Source of the DNA: Sphingomonas kaistensis
GTDB taxonomy: Bacteria > Pseudomonadota > Alphaproteobacteria > Sphingomonadales > Sphingomonadaceae
Length of the DNA stretch: 64,000 nucleotides
Assembly: GCF_036884275.1 (NCBI RefSeq)
Contig: NZ_CP145607.1
Location: 248,001 to 312,000, forward strand
Reading direction: 5' to 3'
Shown here: positions 45,847 to 53,531 of the stretch, in pieces
How positions within the stretch are numbered: position 1 is the first letter of the stretch
Layout of the letters: every line of letters begins with the position of its first letter
Notes under the pieces: generated by a model
Told to the model about the DNA's origin: nothing
The model's database searches: none
Seen by the model: only the letters and a program-made list of their open reading frames with translations
Made by a program: the position numbers and the translations under genes

Positions 45847-46572
45847 ATGGTCGAAACAAGCACGAGCATCCGCGCCGACGAAGCCGCCCACTTCGGCGCG
45901 ATGGCCGCCGACTGGTGGGACCCCAAGGGCAGCTCGGCCATGCTGCACAAGCTGAACCCGGTCCGCCTCGGCTTTATCCGCGAAGCGATCGACCATCATT
46001 TCGCCGCCGACGAACGCGCGCTGCGTCCGCTCGAGGGTCGCACGGCGCTCGACGTCGGCTGCGGCGCGGGGCTGCTGGCCGAGCCGCTTGCCCGCCTCGG
46101 CGCGCACGTCACCGGCATCGACGCCGCGCCCGAACTGATCGAAGCCGCCCGCACCCACGCCGGTCAGACCGGCCTCGCCATCCGCTATGTCGCGGGCGAA
46201 GTCGCGGCGCTCGAGGGCCAGTTCGACCTCGTCACCGCGCTCGAGGTGATCGAACATGTCGCCGACCCCGCCGCCTTTGTCCGCAGCCTCGAACAGCGCC
46301 TCGCCCCCGGCGGCCTCCTCGTCATGAGCACGCCCGCCCGCACCGCCTGGTCGCGGCTGCTGACCATCACGCTCGCCGAAGGCACCGGCCGAATCCCGCG
46401 CGGCACGCATCATTACGAGCAATTCCTCGCGCCCGAGCAGCTCACAGCCCTGCTGTCGCAAGCCGGCCTTACCGTCACCGCCACGCGCGGCATCGCCTTT
46501 TCCCCGACCCGCGGGCTGCATCTCAGCCAGGACCTCAGCCTCAACTACTTGGTAGCCGCCGCGCGGAGTTGA
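45847..46572 (+). CDS. ubiG: Bifunctional 2-polyprenyl-6-hydroxyphenol methylase / 3-demethylubiquinol 3-O-methyltransferase
   Basis: A 241-residue SAM methyltransferase making both O-methylations of ubiquinone. FGAMAADWWDPKG and LHKLNPVRLGFI are the UbiG start; ALDVGCGAGLLAEPLARLG is motif I, followed by ALEVIEHVADPAAFV and RGTHHYEQFLAP. Divergent from lysC, as usual in alphaproteobacteria. Confidence 0.96.
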   Translation: MVETSTSIRADEAAHFGAMAADWWDPKGSSAMLHKLNPVRLGFIREAIDHHFAADERALRPLEGRTALDVGCGAGLLAEPLARLGAHVTGIDAAPELIEAARTHAGQTGLAIRYVAGEVAALEGQFDLVTALEVIEHVADPAAFVRSLEQRLAPGGLLVMSTPARTAWSRLLTITLAEGTGRIPRGTHHYEQFLAPEQLTALLSQAGLTVTATRGIAFSPTRGLHLSQDLSLNYLVAAARS

Positions 46573-46664
46573 GCCAGACTGGCACAGCCGCGATCCGCCC
46601 CTTTATCGCAACTGATCTTCGTTACTAAAGACGCGAATTGCTCTTTTCATCGACGGAGTCGTTC

Positions 46665-47261
46665 GTGCCCAACCTTGCCACCTTGGAACCTGCCGCGCCC
46701 GCCGAACATCCGGCGCGCGAGGAACGTCGCCCGGTTTCCCTGCCGGGCTGGCTGACCCGCCCCGGCCAGGAAGCCAAGGCGCATGACTTTGTCATCGACA
46801 ACATGTCCTACGGCGGGTGCCGGCTGCAAACCGCCGCCCCGCTGGAACGCGGTGACGCGGTCGATCTCACCGTGCTTCGCCGCGGCGCTATCCCCGGCGT
46901 GGTGCGCTGGCACAATGCTTACGGGATCGGCGTGTCGTTCGCGCCCGAACTGCCCGAGCGGATCGAAACACCGCGCAAGGTCGAGCGGGTGCCGGTGCAG
47001 ACCGCGCTTGCCGTGCGCCAGACCGGCCGCCGCCCGCGCTCGGTGCCTGCGACCAACCTGTCGCGCTTCGGTTGCTGCCTCACCTTCGACGATCTGCCGG
47101 TCGCAGGCGAATGGGTGTGGGTCGCGATGCCCGGCCTGGCCCCGATCGAAGCGCGGGTGCGCTGGGCCGACGGGCGCCGCGCGGGGGTGGAGTTCGTCCA
47201 TCCCATCCACGCCTCGGTGCTCGACATGCTGCTTCAGCGCTGCGCGGCCGGCAACGCCTGA
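46665..47261 (+). CDS. Protein with two PilZ domains
   Basis: A 198-residue protein of two PilZ domains in tandem: the first has EERRPVSLPGWLTRPG and DNMSYGGCRL, the second KVERVPVQTALAVRQ and TNLSRFGCCLTF. PilZ domains bind cyclic di-GMP via RxxxR and (D/N)xSxxG; here the RxxxR parts are poorly kept, so binding is uncertain. The GTG at 46665 has GGAG six bases upstream. It converges on another PilZ gene with three bases between the stops. Confidence 0.82.
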   Translation: MPNLATLEPAAPAEHPAREERRPVSLPGWLTRPGQEAKAHDFVIDNMSYGGCRLQTAAPLERGDAVDLTVLRRGAIPGVVRWHNAYGIGVSFAPELPERIETPRKVERVPVQTALAVRQTGRRPRSVPATNLSRFGCCLTFDDLPVAGEWVWVAMPGLAPIEARVRWADGRRAGVEFVHPIHASVLDMLLQRCAAGNA

Positions 47262-47264
47262 TCG

Positions 47265-47633
47265 TCAGTCCGCGCCGCGCTCGGGCGCTCGCTCCTCCAG
47301 CCAGTCCGACAAGGGCGCCAGCCCGTCGACCAGCGGAAAGGCGACCCCCGCCTCGCGGCCCGACACCCAGCGCAATTCGCCCTTGATCGGCGGCAGGTCG
47401 GGGATCTGCAGGATCACCCGCTCGGCCGGCACGATCTGGCAGCCGGTGCGCAGTTTGACCCCGCCGTTCGACGCATTGTCGAGATAAGCGGCATATTGGC
47501 GATTGCCGATCCGCACCCGCACCGGGCAGCGCACCTCGCGCCGTTCGAACCGCCGCGGCTTGAACCCCTCGCCCCGACCCTCGCTCGCGTCCTCGGCCTC
47601 GAGGCCGGCGCGGACGATCTTCTCCATGAACAT
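47265..47633 (-). CDS. Single PilZ domain protein
   Basis: A 122-residue protein. It has a good cyclic di-GMP signature: RRFERREVRCPVRVRI supplies the RxxxR and DNASNGGVKLR the (D/N)xSxxG. The C-terminal strand WVSGREAGVAF matches the PilZ barrel. It could be a soluble c-di-GMP receptor affecting motility or surface polysaccharide. Confidence 0.85.
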   Translation of the reverse strand: MFMEKIVRAGLEAEDASEGRGEGFKPRRFERREVRCPVRVRIGNRQYAAYLDNASNGGVKLRTGCQIVPAERVILQIPDLPPIKGELRWVSGREAGVAFPLVDGLAPLSDWLEERAPERGAD

Positions 47634-47729
47634 GCCTTGGCCCCCTACAACCGAGCGGGCTCACCCTAAGCGCCAAGCCTTCAAGACAGGCTTGCCCATC
47701 ATGGTTAGCGAAGCCTTCCGAATTGGGAG

Positions 47730-48168
47730 CTACAGCTCCAGCGTCAGTGAGCCATGCACGGGAACCGCTGCCCATCGCGGGCCGAGCTCGTCCAGCCGCG
47801 CGCGAATGGCATCGACTTCTGCCTCGCTGACCGGCACCGCCGCATGGCCCCGCGCCGCGCAGGCATGCTCATAGGCCGCGATCAGCTCGCCTGCCGGTAC
47901 GCGCCCGCCCCACATCTCGGCCTGAAAGCATTCCACCAGCCGCTCGACCGCTTCCTCTTCCGCTCCGCCGCTGGTGGTGAACGCCGCCGGCGCTCCGTCC
48001 GCGACCATCCCGAGAAAGCCGTCCGACCACGCTTTCGACCGCATAATGCACCATATCGTGAGGGATGATCCCCTGCTTGGGGCAGTCGATCCGCTCGTCG
48101 GCGCGACCCTCGCGCTCGACCACCAGCGCGTCCATCTTGCCCGCGCCCTTGGTGAAGATCAGCCTCAG
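47730..48168 (-). pseudogene. Frameshifted conserved hypothetical gene, CTG start
   Basis: Two frames fit together as one protein: LRLIFTKGAGKMDALVVERE ... CPKQGIIPHDMVHYAVESVV from 48168, and SDGFLGMVADGAPAAFTTSG ... VERLVECFQAEMWGGRVPAG ending at 47730. The join near 48020 needs one base skipped in GTCGGACGG. The start codon is CTG, overlapping the GST stop as CTGA where ATGA would be expected; AAGG is seven bases upstream. I recall an uncharacterised sphingomonad family with this order. It may be decaying, a sequencing error, or (less likely) programmed. Confidence 0.65.
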
Positions 48169-48836
48169 AAATCGACCTTGTCGTAATGCTGCGGCGGGAC
48201 GATCACTTCCATCCGTTCGCCCAGCAACGGCCGGAACGCCGGCCGGCTTTTCATCACGCTGTACCAATCCTTGGTCTGCTTGTGCCCGCGCCAATCGACC
48301 GCGCCAAGATAGTCGATCACGCTAAGGTGCGCCGCGGCGGTGAAATCCGCGAGGCTCAGCGCCGGCCCGGCAAGCCAGCGACGATGGTCGAGCAAATAGT
48401 CGAGATAATCGAGGTGGTTGTTGCCCACCCGCATCGCGTCGCGCAGCACGCGCGTGTCGGGGCTTTCCTTGCTGACCAGGCGCTTCCTCATCCGCTCGAC
48501 CATCAGCGGCTCGACCACTTCGCGGAACAGCTTTTCATCGAACCATTCGGTCAGTCGCCGGATCTCCGCCCGCTGCGCCGCGTCGCCGTGGATCATCGGG
48601 ACCTTTTCCACCGTCTCCTCGAAATATTCGGCGATCGGCTGGCTGCCGATCAGGACGATGTTGCGCTCGGTCTCCACCAGCACCGGGGTCTCGCCCGCCG
48701 GATTGAGATCGACGAATTCGTCCCGCCGCTCCCACGGATTTTCGCGCACCAGTTCGGCCGGAACGCCCTTCTCGGCCATCACCAGCCGGACCTTGCGGGA
48801 AAAGGGACACAGGGGAAATTGCAGAAGCTGCCACAT
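48165..48836 (-). CDS. Glutathione S-transferase family protein
   Basis: A 223-residue GST. The thioredoxin-like N-domain begins MWQLLQFPLCPFSRKVRLVM, with CPFS at the active site, then DLNPAGETPVLV with the cis-Pro loop and IGSQPIAEYFEE. The helical C-domain has WLAGPALSLADFTAAAHLSV, the N-capping box. Cys-type active site suggests an Omega/Beta-like class. No ribosome-binding site is seen at the ATG. Confidence 0.9.
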   Translation of the reverse strand: MWQLLQFPLCPFSRKVRLVMAEKGVPAELVRENPWERRDEFVDLNPAGETPVLVETERNIVLIGSQPIAEYFEETVEKVPMIHGDAAQRAEIRRLTEWFDEKLFREVVEPLMVERMRKRLVSKESPDTRVLRDAMRVGNNHLDYLDYLLDHRRWLAGPALSLADFTAAAHLSVIDYLGAVDWRGHKQTKDWYSVMKSRPAFRPLLGERMEVIVPPQHYDKVDF

Positions 48837-48893
48837 GAGGAGAGGCTTTAACGCGGGTTCACCGAGGGGCAAGGCGAAGCTACAGCGTTTCGC

Positions 48894-49646
48894 ATGACCC
48901 GCCGAAAGAAGTCGCATCAATCCTCCCACGGCAGCGCCAATCGCCCGCGCTTCTGGGGCCGCCACGCCGTCGCCGCCGCGCTCGACAACCCTGATCGCCG
49001 GGTGCTGAAAGCCTGGGCGACGCAGGAAGCCACCACCTTCATGAACTTCCCGCCCGAGGTCATCCTGACCCGCGCCGAAGTCACCGATCTCGCCCGCCTG
49101 GTGCCGAACGACGCGCCGCATCAAGGCGTGGTAATCGAGGTCGAGCCGCTGGAAGACCTGTGGCTCGGCGACCTGCTGTCGGAAGCGGACGAGAAAGCCA
49201 CCCTTCTAGTGCTCGACCAGGTCACCGACCCGCATAACGTCGGCGCCATCCTCCGCTCCGCTGCCGCGTTCGGGGCGATCGGCATCGTTACCCAGGACCG
49301 GCACTCCCCTCCCGAAGGCGGCGCGCTGGCCAAGGCGGCCTCGGGCGCACTCGAGCGCGTGCCGTGGGTCCGCGTCGTCAATCTTGCCCGCGCGCTCGAC
49401 GAAATGGAAGAAGCCGGCTTCTGGCGCATCGGGCTTGCCGGCGACGCCAAATCGACGCTGGGCGAAGCGCTTGGGCCGAAACGGGTCGCGCTGGTGCTCG
49501 GCGCCGAAGGCCCGGGCATGCGGCAGAACGTGCGCGATCATTGCGACGCGCTGGCGAAACTGCCGATCACCGACGCGGTCGAAAGCCTCAACGTCTCCAA
49601 CGCCGCCGCCATCGCCCTCTACGCGGCGGCCGAGGCGGGGAAGTGA
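48894..49646 (+). CDS. rlmB: TrmH-family 23S rRNA (guanosine-2'-O)-methyltransferase RlmB
   Basis: A 250-residue SPOUT enzyme. The N-terminal substrate domain starts FWGRHAVAAALDN and reaches QGVVIEVEPL. The trefoil knot has LVLDQVTDPHNVGAILRSAA, ALVLGAEGPGMRQNV and ITDAVESLNVSNAAAIALYA. These are the RlmB motifs for G2251 methylation. Confidence 0.92.
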   Translation: MTRRKKSHQSSHGSANRPRFWGRHAVAAALDNPDRRVLKAWATQEATTFMNFPPEVILTRAEVTDLARLVPNDAPHQGVVIEVEPLEDLWLGDLLSEADEKATLLVLDQVTDPHNVGAILRSAAAFGAIGIVTQDRHSPPEGGALAKAASGALERVPWVRVVNLARALDEMEEAGFWRIGLAGDAKSTLGEALGPKRVALVLGAEGPGMRQNVRDHCDALAKLPITDAVESLNVSNAAAIALYAAAEAGK

Positions 49647-49662
49647 AGTCGTTCTCGCAAAC

Positions 49663-49731
49663 CTCGTTCGCCCTGAGCGAAGTCGAAGGGCGTGGCGCGA
49701 ACGTGCTTCGACTTCGCTCAGCACGAACGAG
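49663..49731. repeat. Extragenic palindrome, CTTCGACTTCGCTCAGG family
   Basis: Arms 49663-49693 (CTCGTTCGCCCTGAGCGAAG...) and 49701-49731 (...CTTCGACTTCGCTCAGCACG) are inverted, with two small internal mismatched pairs. It lies between rlmB and the glycosylase gene, whose open frame runs back into the repeat. Related to 29401-29473. Confidence 0.85.
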
Positions 49732-49742
49732 AGGGTAGAGAG

Positions 49743-50360
49743 GTGGTCCACACGCCCGAATCCCTCGCCCAAGGCATCGCCCACCTCACCGCGACCGAGC
49801 CCGCGCTCGCCGCCGCGGTTCAGCGTCACGGCCACCCCGAACCGCGCCAATCGGACCGCGGCACCGCCGCCCTGCTGCGCACCATTGTCGGCCAGCAGGT
49901 CAGCGTCGCCGCCGCCCAATCGATGTGGAACAGGCTCACCGCCGCCTACGGCGACCCGCCCGATCTCCACCGCCTCGCCGCCGCCACCGACGAAGAATTG
50001 CGCGCGCTCGGCCAGTCCCGCCAGAAAGCCGGCTACCTCCGCAGCCTCGCCACCCTCACCCTCTCGGGCGAGCTCGACCTCGACAATCTGCCGGCCGACA
50101 ACGAAGAAGCCATCGCCCTCCTCACCAAGGTCAAGGGCATCGGCCGCTGGTCGGCGGAAATCTATCTGCTGTTCGCCGAAGGCCGCGCCGACGTCTTTCC
50201 CGCCGGCGATCTCGCGGTGCAGATCGAACTCGGCCGGCTCCTCGGCACCGAAGGCAAGCCCGCCGAAAAATGGCTGCGCGAGCGGGCGGAAAGCTGGGCT
50301 CCCTACCGGGGTGCGGCCGCCGTGCTGGCGTGGCACAGCTACAATACCAAGGTCCTGTAG
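49743..50360 (+). CDS. DNA-3-methyladenine glycosylase II family protein
   Basis: A 205-residue HhH-GPD glycosylase of the AlkA/Mag1 type for alkylated bases. LLRTIVGQQVSVAAAQSMW, KVKGIGRWSAEIYLLFAEG (helix-hairpin-helix) and FPAGDLAVQIELGRL with the catalytic Asp are seen. The GTG at 49743 avoids translating the adjoining repeat; the longer frame begins inside it. The short form without an AlkA N-domain is typical. Confidence 0.9.
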   Translation: MVHTPESLAQGIAHLTATEPALAAAVQRHGHPEPRQSDRGTAALLRTIVGQQVSVAAAQSMWNRLTAAYGDPPDLHRLAAATDEELRALGQSRQKAGYLRSLATLTLSGELDLDNLPADNEEAIALLTKVKGIGRWSAEIYLLFAEGRADVFPAGDLAVQIELGRLLGTEGKPAEKWLRERAESWAPYRGAAAVLAWHSYNTKVL

Positions 50361-50369
50361 AAGAGCCCT

Positions 50370-50924
50370 ATGCCGCGCCACATCGTCGCCATCGGCGGAA
50401 CCACCCGCCCCGACAGCAGCACCGAACGCGTGCTGGCGCTCGCCGCCGAAGCGGCGCGCGGCGACGGCGCAGAGGTGCAGACGTTCGGCGGCGCCTACAT
50501 GGCGGGCCTGCCCCATTATCGCGGGCCCGACTGGACCCCCGACAAGGGCCGCGAGATGATCGATGCGGTCCGCGCCGCCGACGGCATCCTGCTCGCGACT
50601 CCCGGCTATCACGGCACCGTCTCGGGCATGGTCAAGAATGCGATCGACTATCTTGAGGAACTGGCGAATGACAGCCGCCCCTATCTCGAAGGCCGCCCGG
50701 TCGGCCTGATCGTCACCGCCTTCGGGCATCAGGCCGCGAACAGCTCGATGACCACCTTGCGCACCATCGCCCACGCCCTGCGCGGCTGGCCCACCCCGTT
50801 CGGCGCCGCGCTGAGGATCGGCCCCGACAGCTTCGACGCGCAAGGCCGCTTCCTCGACGACGACAGCGCCGCCCAGCTCCGCCTCGTCGGCACCCAGGTC
50901 GCCCACGCCGCCGGACGGCTTTGA
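50370..50924 (+). CDS. NADPH-dependent FMN reductase family protein
   Basis: A 184-residue flavodoxin-like protein: HIVAIGGTTRPDSSTERVL binds the FMN phosphate, ATPGYHGTVSGMVKNAIDYL contains the family signature, and LIVTAFGHQAANSS follows. May supply reduced flavin or act as quinone/chromate reductase. Nine bases after the glycosylase gene. Confidence 0.9.
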   Translation: MPRHIVAIGGTTRPDSSTERVLALAAEAARGDGAEVQTFGGAYMAGLPHYRGPDWTPDKGREMIDAVRAADGILLATPGYHGTVSGMVKNAIDYLEELANDSRPYLEGRPVGLIVTAFGHQAANSSMTTLRTIAHALRGWPTPFGAALRIGPDSFDAQGRFLDDDSAAQLRLVGTQVAHAAGRL

Positions 50925-51033
50925 GGGGTTGGGTCGTTCCCTTCGAGGAGCGAGGCGCACTGTTAGGGCGAGGAGCGGCGGGAAGGTGCCTGCCTCAGTC
51001 AGGTGTTTAGGTTGCGCGTGCCAGGTAGCTCTG

Positions 51034-51063
51034 AATGTCTGCTTTGGGTGGAAAGCGGACATT
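51034..51063. repeat. Short palindrome, AATGTCTGCTTT type
   Basis: AATGTCTGCTTT and AAAGCGGACATT with a six-base loop, one mismatch. This unit, translated in one frame as the NVCFGWKADI string, is a familiar scattered repeat of alphaproteobacterial genomes. A partial second copy is at 51497-51526. Confidence 0.75.
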
Positions 51064-51074
51064 GGCCGGGTGCG

Positions 51075-51473
51075 CTACTCTGGCTTTGAAACGCTCAGGA
51101 GCCTTTCGACAAGGACAGTCCTCGTCGCGTCACCAAGATACCGTTTCTGGTGTGGTCGCACACTGACACGGCCTACTATGCGAACTTTGAACGTCCCCCA
51201 CGGAGGCTCTGGCTTCCGCCAGTGAGCCACTTTTCTGGCTTCCGCATCCAGCTGCTCACACATACGCGCCATGCACTTGAGCGATGCGCCGTCATTCGCC
51301 GTTAGGAGACTTCGTCCGCCCGCCTTGCACTGCTCGAACCTGCTGTTCTCGAAGTTGGTGAACCACTCACAAATAAGGGTCTGTCGTGGTCCGAAAGCGA
51401 CGCCGTCCACGACAACGCCCCCGTTCGAAACTGGGGCCGTAACCGCCAAGGAAAGGACAATCGCGCTCCACAT
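51075..51473 (-). CDS. Possible small secreted protein, unknown
   Basis: A 132-residue frame from an ATG at 51473. The start (MWSAIVLSLAVTAPVSNGG) could be a weak signal peptide lacking an initial basic residue. Four Cys are present (ICEWFTN, QCKAGG, KCMARMCEQ). GC is lower than in the neighbours and no family is recognised. AAAGG stands too close to the ATG to be a normal ribosome-binding site. If it is not a gene, 50925-51569 is empty. Confidence 0.45.
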   Translation of the reverse strand: MWSAIVLSLAVTAPVSNGGVVVDGVAFGPRQTLICEWFTNFENSRFEQCKAGGRSLLTANDGASLKCMARMCEQLDAEARKVAHWRKPEPPWGTFKVRIVGRVSVRPHQKRYLGDATRTVLVERLLSVSKPE

Positions 51474-51496
51474 GCCTTTAACCTACAACGGGTTAG

Positions 51497-51526
51497 AACG
51501 TCCGCAATGGGTCGAAAGCAGACATC
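51497..51526. repeat. Partial second copy of the AATGTCTGCTTT palindrome
   Basis: AACGTCCGCAATGGGTCGAA AGCAGACATC resembles the unit at 51034-51063 with a diverged left arm. The two copies flank the 132-residue frame. Confidence 0.6.
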
Positions 51527-51569
51527 TGCCAATCGCCACGTGCGATCACGCTCCAGTCCGTCAGGCGGC

Positions 51570-51643
51570 TGGAGCGGGTGAAGGGAATCGAACCCTCGTC
51601 GTAAGCTTGGAAGGCTTCTGCTCTACCATTGAGCTACACCCGC
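51570..51643 (-). tRNA. tRNA-Gly (anticodon UCC)
   Basis: Read on the minus strand: acceptor GCGGGTG pairs with CACCCGC, D arm GCTCAATGGTAGAGC, anticodon loop CTTCCAA giving UCC, T arm AGGGTTCGATTCCCT, discriminator T and encoded CCA (51570-51572). 74 bases with CCA. No intron. Confidence 0.97.
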
Positions 51644-51805
51644 ATCCTGCGCGCGCGGCCAAACGGCCGGTCGTGCGACGATGCGGAAGCGATTGGCACG
51701 ACTGTGGCAAGCTGGTCAACATCGACCTTGCAGATACGGTCAATCTTGACTGGCGATTTCACCATGATCTCGACATCGCCAAGATCGGTTTGCAGCGCAC
51801 GACAA

Positions 51806-53407
51806 TCACCAAGTGTGGCTGCCGAGCGATCGACGATCGTGAGGCGCCGGCGGCGCCGACGGATCGACCCGCAGAAGCGCATGGCCTCCCGCGGCGAATA
51901 GCTCACGCGTGTAGCGCGCGCGCCAATCACTGAAGCGTGGACCCGGGTTCCAGATGCGATAGTCCGCCGGAGTCGCGACCAGGAAACGCTCGCCTCCTGT
52001 CCTTGGCACATGGTCGAGGGCGTAGACGGACCGTCCACTCAACAGGACGAGCGGCATGGCGGTTTCGGGCGCCAACGCCTCGATCCGGGCGGTCGCTGGC
52101 AGATCGGCGACCAATTGCGCCTGCTTCTTCTGGACCATGGCGTCGAACCCCGGAGACTGACCGGACGCCGCATAGCGGGGACTCATGCCCATGAACTGAT
52201 AGGCGAGAATGACGCTGTCACCGACCACCAGGGCCCTGACGTTGCCTGCAAGCGAGCCGACGAACGCGACCAGCACCAGGACGTGCAGCAGTGTTCGGGT
52301 CCGGCGCTGCCGATGGCTATTGAACCAGTCGAGCAGGACGAGAATGCCGCCGGTCCACAGGCAGGCTGTCGCAGGCCACAGGTAGCGCAGGTGGGGAATC
52401 GGCGCCCGCAGCAACCATGCCAGCCACATGGTCCCGCCGATGACGATCAACAGCGCGACAAGATCGTTGCCGCGGACACCCTCGTCACTCCTCGGGACGG
52501 TGCGGCGGAACAGCCAGAACAGAGCGATCCCTGCGATAAGAAGAAGTGGGAAATGCCCGTTGGCGATTTCCATCGTTTCGAGCAGGTACGGCAGGGTGCG
52601 AACGGTGTGCGCGCCAGTCGCGGCCCCGAGAAGCGTGGCCTCGCGCTCCCCCAGCCCGCCGCCCCCAAACCAGTAATGACACGCGATAATGGTTCCAGCT
52701 ACTAGAATGGCGACCACCACGGTGAGAGCAGCACGGCGCCACCTCGCCCAGTCGCCCTTGTGATAAACCAGAACGAACAGCCCAAAGCCGCCGAGCGCCG
52801 CCAGGAGATTGACCCGGGTCGCGCAGGCAAGGCCGAACAGAAGCCCGGAAACCAGCGCCGCCGAAGCCGAATGGCGGCCACGCCAGGTCCAATGCGCGGT
52901 CGACGCCAACAGCAGTGCGAACGCCATCAGCTCGCCCAAGGCGAGACTTGCCTGCAGCAGGATGCCCGGCGTCGCGGCCAATAGTAAGGTTCCGGCAAGC
53001 GCCAGGCTGTGATCGCTGCCCGCCGCGCGAAAGACCCGAAAGCCAAGCAGGAGCATGGCCAGGCTGGCCGCGATCGTGATCGTGCGATGCGCGAGAATGT
53101 CGAGGCTGAACAGCGCGAGGAGACCGTGCGTGATCAGGTGCAGTCCGCCGGTGGTGATGGTCGGAACGCCGGTCGCGATGGTCTGAGGTACCCGGACGCC
53201 CCAGGTTTCTGCCGTGCTAAGAAGGATCCACGCCTCGTCCGGCTCCACCGACAGCCGCAGACTTGCGGCGAACCAGCTCGTCACCAGCACGGCGAGCGCG
53301 GCGACGTACAGGTGGTTGAAGCCGATCCTGCTTTTCGGCTCGGCCGCGGACTGCGAGGCCAAATCATCAAAGCCGCCAGGGTCGCTGGCTGCTGTTACCG
53401 TGTTCAC
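51806..53407 (-). CDS. GT-C fold membrane glycosyltransferase (ArnT/PMT-like), putative
   Basis: A 533-residue protein with about 11 hydrophobic segments. The first luminal loop has SLRLSVEPDEAWILLSTAET, the acidic DE motif of GT-C enzymes that use polyprenyl-phosphate sugars. A soluble C-terminal domain of about 130 residues follows (from FMGMSPRYAASG). The GTG at 53407 has GGGGGA eight bases upstream. Divergent from an aminotransferase/GT2/acetyltransferase operon that could make its donor. Substrate unknown. Confidence 0.75.
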   Translation of the reverse strand: MNTVTAASDPGGFDDLASQSAAEPKSRIGFNHLYVAALAVLVTSWFAASLRLSVEPDEAWILLSTAETWGVRVPQTIATGVPTITTGGLHLITHGLLALFSLDILAHRTITIAASLAMLLLGFRVFRAAGSDHSLALAGTLLLAATPGILLQASLALGELMAFALLLASTAHWTWRGRHSASAALVSGLLFGLACATRVNLLAALGGFGLFVLVYHKGDWARWRRAALTVVVAILVAGTIIACHYWFGGGGLGEREATLLGAATGAHTVRTLPYLLETMEIANGHFPLLLIAGIALFWLFRRTVPRSDEGVRGNDLVALLIVIGGTMWLAWLLRAPIPHLRYLWPATACLWTGGILVLLDWFNSHRQRRTRTLLHVLVLVAFVGSLAGNVRALVVGDSVILAYQFMGMSPRYAASGQSPGFDAMVQKKQAQLVADLPATARIEALAPETAMPLVLLSGRSVYALDHVPRTGGERFLVATPADYRIWNPGPRFSDWRARYTRELFAAGGHALLRVDPSAPPAPHDRRSLGSHTW

Positions 53408-53531
53408 GCTTTCGATCCCCCAGGTCCCGGGCCTTTATCCAAAGCCTCTCCAACCCGCGCAAGAGCCCCAGCCGTCATCATTGTCTTAACCATATTGCTT
53501 CTATAGCCCTCCCGATTGGGGGAGTAGAGGA

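Noticed and set aside
44592..46628. 678-codon plus-strand frame
   Set aside because: Antisense to lysC and out of frame with ubiG.
49206..51062. 618-codon minus-strand frame starting MSAFHPKQTF
   Set aside because: The start is a translated repeat and the rest is antisense to rlmB, the glycosylase and the FMN reductase.
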